This document shows, one piece after another, positions 60,697 to 64,000 of a stretch of DNA of 64,000 nt. The number at the start of each line of letters is the position of its first letter. Within the stretch, counting starts at the first letter, position 1. The position numbers were made by a program, and so were the translations under genes. The DNA is from Elusimicrobiota bacterium (lineage in GTDB: Bacteria > Elusimicrobiota > Elusimicrobia > 2-02-FULL-39-32). The notes below the pieces were generated by a model, which was not told the DNA's origin, ran no database searches, and saw only the letters and a program-made list of their open reading frames with translations. Location of the stretch: assembly GCA_021730935.1 (NCBI GenBank), contig JAKFYJ010000018.1, positions 1-64,000 of the forward strand, read 5' to 3'.

Positions 60697-63600
60697 CTAT
60701 TTTTTATGCAGGTAGTATAAAATCGGGACAGCCATGCGTGAGAGAAGCGTGGACGCGACTTCCCCCGCCATCAAAGAAACTGCCAACCCCTGAAAGATCG
60801 GATCGAAAAGAATCACGGAAGCTCCCACGATCACAGCCGCCGCGGTCAAAAGCATCGGACGAAATCTCACGGCTCCAGCGTCGATCACAGCCTCTTCCAA
60901 AGCCATCCCCTGGTTCAATCTCAATTCAATGAAGTCCACGAGGATGATTGAGTTTCGCACAATGATGCCGGCTCCCGCAATGAACCCGATCATGGAAGTG
61001 GCTGTAAAAAAAGCGCCCATCAGGGCATGCGCGGGCAAAATGCCCACGAGCGTGAGAGGGATCGGAGCCATGATCACGAGAGGCACCGTGAAAGACTGGA
61101 ACCACGCCACGACGAGAATATAAATCAGGATGAGCACGGCCGCAAACGCAAGTCCCAGGTCACGGAACACTTCATAGGTGATCTGCCATTCTCCGTCCCA
61201 GACCACGCAATAGCGCTGGTGATCGAGTTCGGTCTTTTTGAAGAACTGTTCCAGATCCGAGCCGTCCGGCCCTTTCAGTTTTGCAATTTCTTTTCGCAGA
61301 GAGAGCAAGGCATAAACCGGACTTTCCTGCCTGCCTCCGACGTCCGCGATCACATAGGTGACGGGGTTCAGGTTCTTGTGATAGATGGGCTGATCCGCAG
61401 AAACTTTTTCCACCGTGGTCAGAGCTGAAACAGGAATCTGGTTTCCGTTGGGAGACATCAATCGGATGCCGCGGACGGAATCGAGCGAGGTTCTTTGGTC
61501 CTTCGGCAAACGCAGGGATATGTTGACCGGTTCCGGCTCATCCTGCATGTGAGCCAACCCCAAAACCTGGCCGTCCATCGCCATGCGGACGGTCTGCGCG
61601 ACGGGAGCTGCGGGAATATTGTTCAAACTCGCCTTCAAGCGGTCCACTTTCAGGTTTTCATTCTCGCGGTCTTCTTCATAATAATAATCCACGTCAGTCA
61701 CGCCCTGTGTTTTTTCCAGAAGATCTTTCAGCTGTTTGGCCACGGTCATTCGTCCCTGAAGAGTCGGGCCATAGACTTCAAGCACCAGAGTCGAGAGCAC
61801 CGGCGGGCCGGGAGGAACCTCGGCCACCTGAACGCGTCCGTGATATTTCGCGATGATCTGGCGCACGGGCTCGTGCAGGGTTTTGGCGATTTCGTGGCTG
61901 GACCGTTTGCGCTCATGTTTGTCCACCAGGTTCACCTGGAGATCGGCCTGAAATGGTTTTTCCCGCAGGAAATAATGCCTCACCAAACCGTTAAAATTGT
62001 ATGGCGAAGAAGCGCCGACATAAGTTTCGATGTCTTTGACTTCAGGGACTGTTTGGAGAAGGTCCGCCACTTCGCGCGCCGCCTTGCGGGTGACATCGAG
62101 AGAAGAGTCTTCAGGCAAGTTAATCACCACCTGGAATTCGCTTTTATTATCAAAGGGCAACATTTTTACGATCACGGCTTTGAACGGAAACAAACTGACC
62201 GCGGCAAGCAGAAGTCCAATGACTCCGAGGAAGAATGCGGCCCTGGCCTTGGGATTTCGGATCAGAGGCGTCATGGACTTGCGGTAAAGCCGGGTTACGA
62301 ATCCTTCCTGTGTTTTGCCGCTGTGCGCTTGCGCTTTCCCCGGATGAAACGACAGGAGTTTGACGGCCGCCCAAGGGGTCACGATGAATGCGACGAGGAG
62401 AGAAAAGATCATCGCCGCTGAAGCGCCCACGGGGATCGGGCGCATATAAGGCCCCATGAGCCCGCTCACGAAGGCCATGGGTAAAATTGCCGCGATGACC
62501 GTGAGTGTGGCCAGCACCGTTGGATTTCCAACTTCCGCCACCGCTTCCACGGAAACGGTCAATACATTGCGGTCAGCATTTTCCGGGATGTGAATGTGAC
62601 GCACAATGTTTTCCACGACGACAATGGCATCGTCGACCAAAATCCCGATGGAAAAAATCAAGGCAAAAAGCGTGATGCGGTTCAGCGTGTATCCATAAAG
62701 ATAAAAGACCAGAAGTGTGAGGGCCAGAGTCACGGGCACGGCCAGAGCCACAATGCCGCCTTCCCTCCAGCCGAGAGCAAGTCCCACGAGAAGAATGACC
62801 GACAATGTCGCAAGAGCCATGTGGAACAAAAGTTCGTTGGATTTTTCCCGAGCCGTTTTGCCATAATCCCGAGTGACGGCAAGATCAATGTTTTCCGGAA
62901 TGGCGTTGCCGCGCAAGGACTCGATTTTCGCCGTGACATCGGAAACCACCTTCGCGGCGTTCGCGCCGGGCCTCTTTGAAACGGAGAGGGTCACAGCGTC
63001 GGTTTCCACAGAATTGAGACGGATCGAAACGGCTCTGTCCAACTCTTCAGGTTCATCCTTCACATCGGCCACATCCTTGAGAAGGACCGCTCGTCCCTGA
63101 TCGATTCCCACAACAAGCGTGCGGAGATCGTCCGCGCTCCGGACGAGAGATTCCGTTTCCACCTGAATGAAATTCCGTTCCCCCTCAAGGTGACCCGCCG
63201 GGAGTTTTGCGTTGAACAGAGATATCTTTTGCGCCAGTTCCAGAGGAGAAATGTGGACTGCGGCAAGCTTTTCAGGATGAAAACGGATGTTGAAGCTCCG
63301 CCTGTTCCCGCCGATGAGCGTCGTTTCGGACACATTTTCTATGCCGCTGATCTCCCGCTGAACTTTCGCCGCCGTGCGCCTTAAAAGGACGGGGTCAGAG
63401 CCGGACTTGGAATGGAAAGTGAGGGCGAGGATGGGAACATCGTCGATGGAACGCGGCTTGATCATCGGGGGCATCGCGCCGGCCGGAACAATGTCCTGGT
63501 TGGACGCGACTTTTGTATAAACTTTTATCAGGCTGTCTTCGGGGTTTGACCCGACTTTGAAGCGCACAACGAACATGCCCATGTTGGGAAACGCGGTGGA

Positions 63601-63888
63601 ATAAACATATTCAACGCCTGGAATCTCCCACAGTTTGCGCTCGCCCAGTTCATTGATCCTTTTTTCCACCTCTTTCGCGCTCGCGCCCGGGAACGGAACA
63701 AAGATGTCGAAGAACGGCACATGGATTTGAGGTTCTTCCTCGCGCGGCAGATTGCGGACCGCAAAAACTCCCAAAAGAATGGAAGCGATGATAATGAGAG
63801 GCGTGAGTTTTGAGGCGATGAACGCTTTCGCCAGCGCGCCCGCCAGGCCCAGGTGAACCTCATTTTTTCCCTTATGGATATCGTTCAT
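60697..63888 (-). CDS. RND efflux pump subunit, heavy-metal or AcrB-like
   Basis: A 1063-residue RND permease; helix 4 has GILVDDAIVVVENIVRHIH. The sequence resembles pumps related to CusA/CzcA but lacks obvious Met/His ion-path clusters, so substrate is open. I start at the ATG at 63888, 2 nt after the TGA of the TolC-like gene, rather than the TTG at 63894. It is in one operon with that gene. Confidence 0.88.
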   Translation of the reverse strand: MNDIHKGKNEVHLGLAGALAKAFIASKLTPLIIIASILLGVFAVRNLPREEEPQIHVPFFDIFVPFPGASAKEVEKRINELGERKLWEIPGVEYVYSTAFPNMGMFVVRFKVGSNPEDSLIKVYTKVASNQDIVPAGAMPPMIKPRSIDDVPILALTFHSKSGSDPVLLRRTAAKVQREISGIENVSETTLIGGNRRSFNIRFHPEKLAAVHISPLELAQKISLFNAKLPAGHLEGERNFIQVETESLVRSADDLRTLVVGIDQGRAVLLKDVADVKDEPEELDRAVSIRLNSVETDAVTLSVSKRPGANAAKVVSDVTAKIESLRGNAIPENIDLAVTRDYGKTAREKSNELLFHMALATLSVILLVGLALGWREGGIVALAVPVTLALTLLVFYLYGYTLNRITLFALIFSIGILVDDAIVVVENIVRHIHIPENADRNVLTVSVEAVAEVGNPTVLATLTVIAAILPMAFVSGLMGPYMRPIPVGASAAMIFSLLVAFIVTPWAAVKLLSFHPGKAQAHSGKTQEGFVTRLYRKSMTPLIRNPKARAAFFLGVIGLLLAAVSLFPFKAVIVKMLPFDNKSEFQVVINLPEDSSLDVTRKAAREVADLLQTVPEVKDIETYVGASSPYNFNGLVRHYFLREKPFQADLQVNLVDKHERKRSSHEIAKTLHEPVRQIIAKYHGRVQVAEVPPGPPVLSTLVLEVYGPTLQGRMTVAKQLKDLLEKTQGVTDVDYYYEEDRENENLKVDRLKASLNNIPAAPVAQTVRMAMDGQVLGLAHMQDEPEPVNISLRLPKDQRTSLDSVRGIRLMSPNGNQIPVSALTTVEKVSADQPIYHKNLNPVTYVIADVGGRQESPVYALLSLRKEIAKLKGPDGSDLEQFFKKTELDHQRYCVVWDGEWQITYEVFRDLGLAFAAVLILIYILVVAWFQSFTVPLVIMAPIPLTLVGILPAHALMGAFFTATSMIGFIAGAGIIVRNSIILVDFIELRLNQGMALEEAVIDAGAVRFRPMLLTAAAVIVGASVILFDPIFQGLAVSLMAGEVASTLLSRMAVPILYYLHKK

Positions 63889-63890
63889 GA

Positions 63891-64000
63891 TCAAGGCCTC
63901 GCGAAGGGTTCAGGAACATCTTCCAGCCTGCCCGCCGCTTCGAGTGTCCGGGCATATCCGACTCTCAAATCGAAATAAACCTGCTGAAGGGCGGACTGAC
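63891..64000 (-). CDS. C-terminus of a TolC-like outer-membrane efflux protein, cut by the window
   Basis: The minus strand carries the last 35 codons of a reading frame ending QQVYFDLRVGYARTLEAAGRLEDV..., the helix-rich ending usual for TolC-family proteins, before TGA at 63891. It is directly upstream of the RND gene, so it is the expected outer-membrane partner. Confidence 0.6.
   Translation of the reverse strand, partial: QSALQQVYFDLRVGYARTLEAAGRLEDVPEPFARP

Overview
The window is ordinary bacterial chromosome at moderately high GC, densely coded on both strands, with about 75 protein genes, a tmRNA and one tRNA-Pro. No single gene fixes the taxonomy. Several traits together suggest a Gram-negative member of an under-cultured phylum, perhaps Elusimicrobiota, Omnitrophota or relatives. 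These are a PorV-type outer-membrane barrel, secreted proteins with FlgD/T9SS-like C-terminal domains, RND pumps with a TolC-like end, an LpxL-like acyltransferase and hopanoid genes. This placement is inference.

Layout. 0-6 kb: a GT-C glycosyltransferase cut by the window edge, then a minus-strand hopanoid operon (squalene-hopene cyclase, HpnH, a secreted unknown, a small membrane protein). 6-13.8 kb: vapBC, a compact brnTA-tadA-ssrA run, ndk-unknown-thiO, tRNA-Pro with a partial 3' duplication, a secreted protein and hydrolase pair, a cold-shock gene with a long structured leader, and a nucleotidyltransferase module behind a symmetric operator array. 13.8-25 kb: EamA transporter beside a 135-bp inverted-repeat element, DEAD-box helicase, CstA, a CsgG-like lipoprotein, an MFS carrier, and a PorV + M6 metalloprotease operon preceded by a GEMM-I (c-di-GMP) riboswitch and terminator, then NupC. 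25-33.7 kb: a five-gene operon (FAS1, glutathione peroxidase, TrmH, acyltransferase, patatin), an orphan RND pump and a GT1 glycosyltransferase.

33.7-49 kb: a large secreted GHL15-FN3-REJ/PKD protein with four near-identical 291-bp repeats, NnrE, a frameshifted secreted gene, an AT-richer patch with an ORF6N gene, a minus-strand operon from an outer-membrane barrel through VIT1 to PPK2, CrcB, an OYE-type reductase, a 599-residue unknown, an SDR/DUF2867 protein and EngB. 49-64 kb: a GT4-fusion + GH130 operon, the ABC-F protein Uup with small basic proteins, SET and receiver-domain proteins, TrmJ, a second cold-shock gene, dUTPase, MFS, MarC and a second RND pump with the tail of a TolC-like gene.

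Cross-cutting signals: many genes carry a -10 box only 5-10 nt before the start codon and lack a Shine-Dalgarno, suggesting frequent leaderless transcripts, while internal operon genes have clear AGGAGG-type sites. The most interesting loci are the riboswitch-controlled secreted protease operon with its PorV partner, the phased operator array at 13.7 kb, and the structured cold-shock leader. All functional calls rest on reading the sequence; no database search was run.
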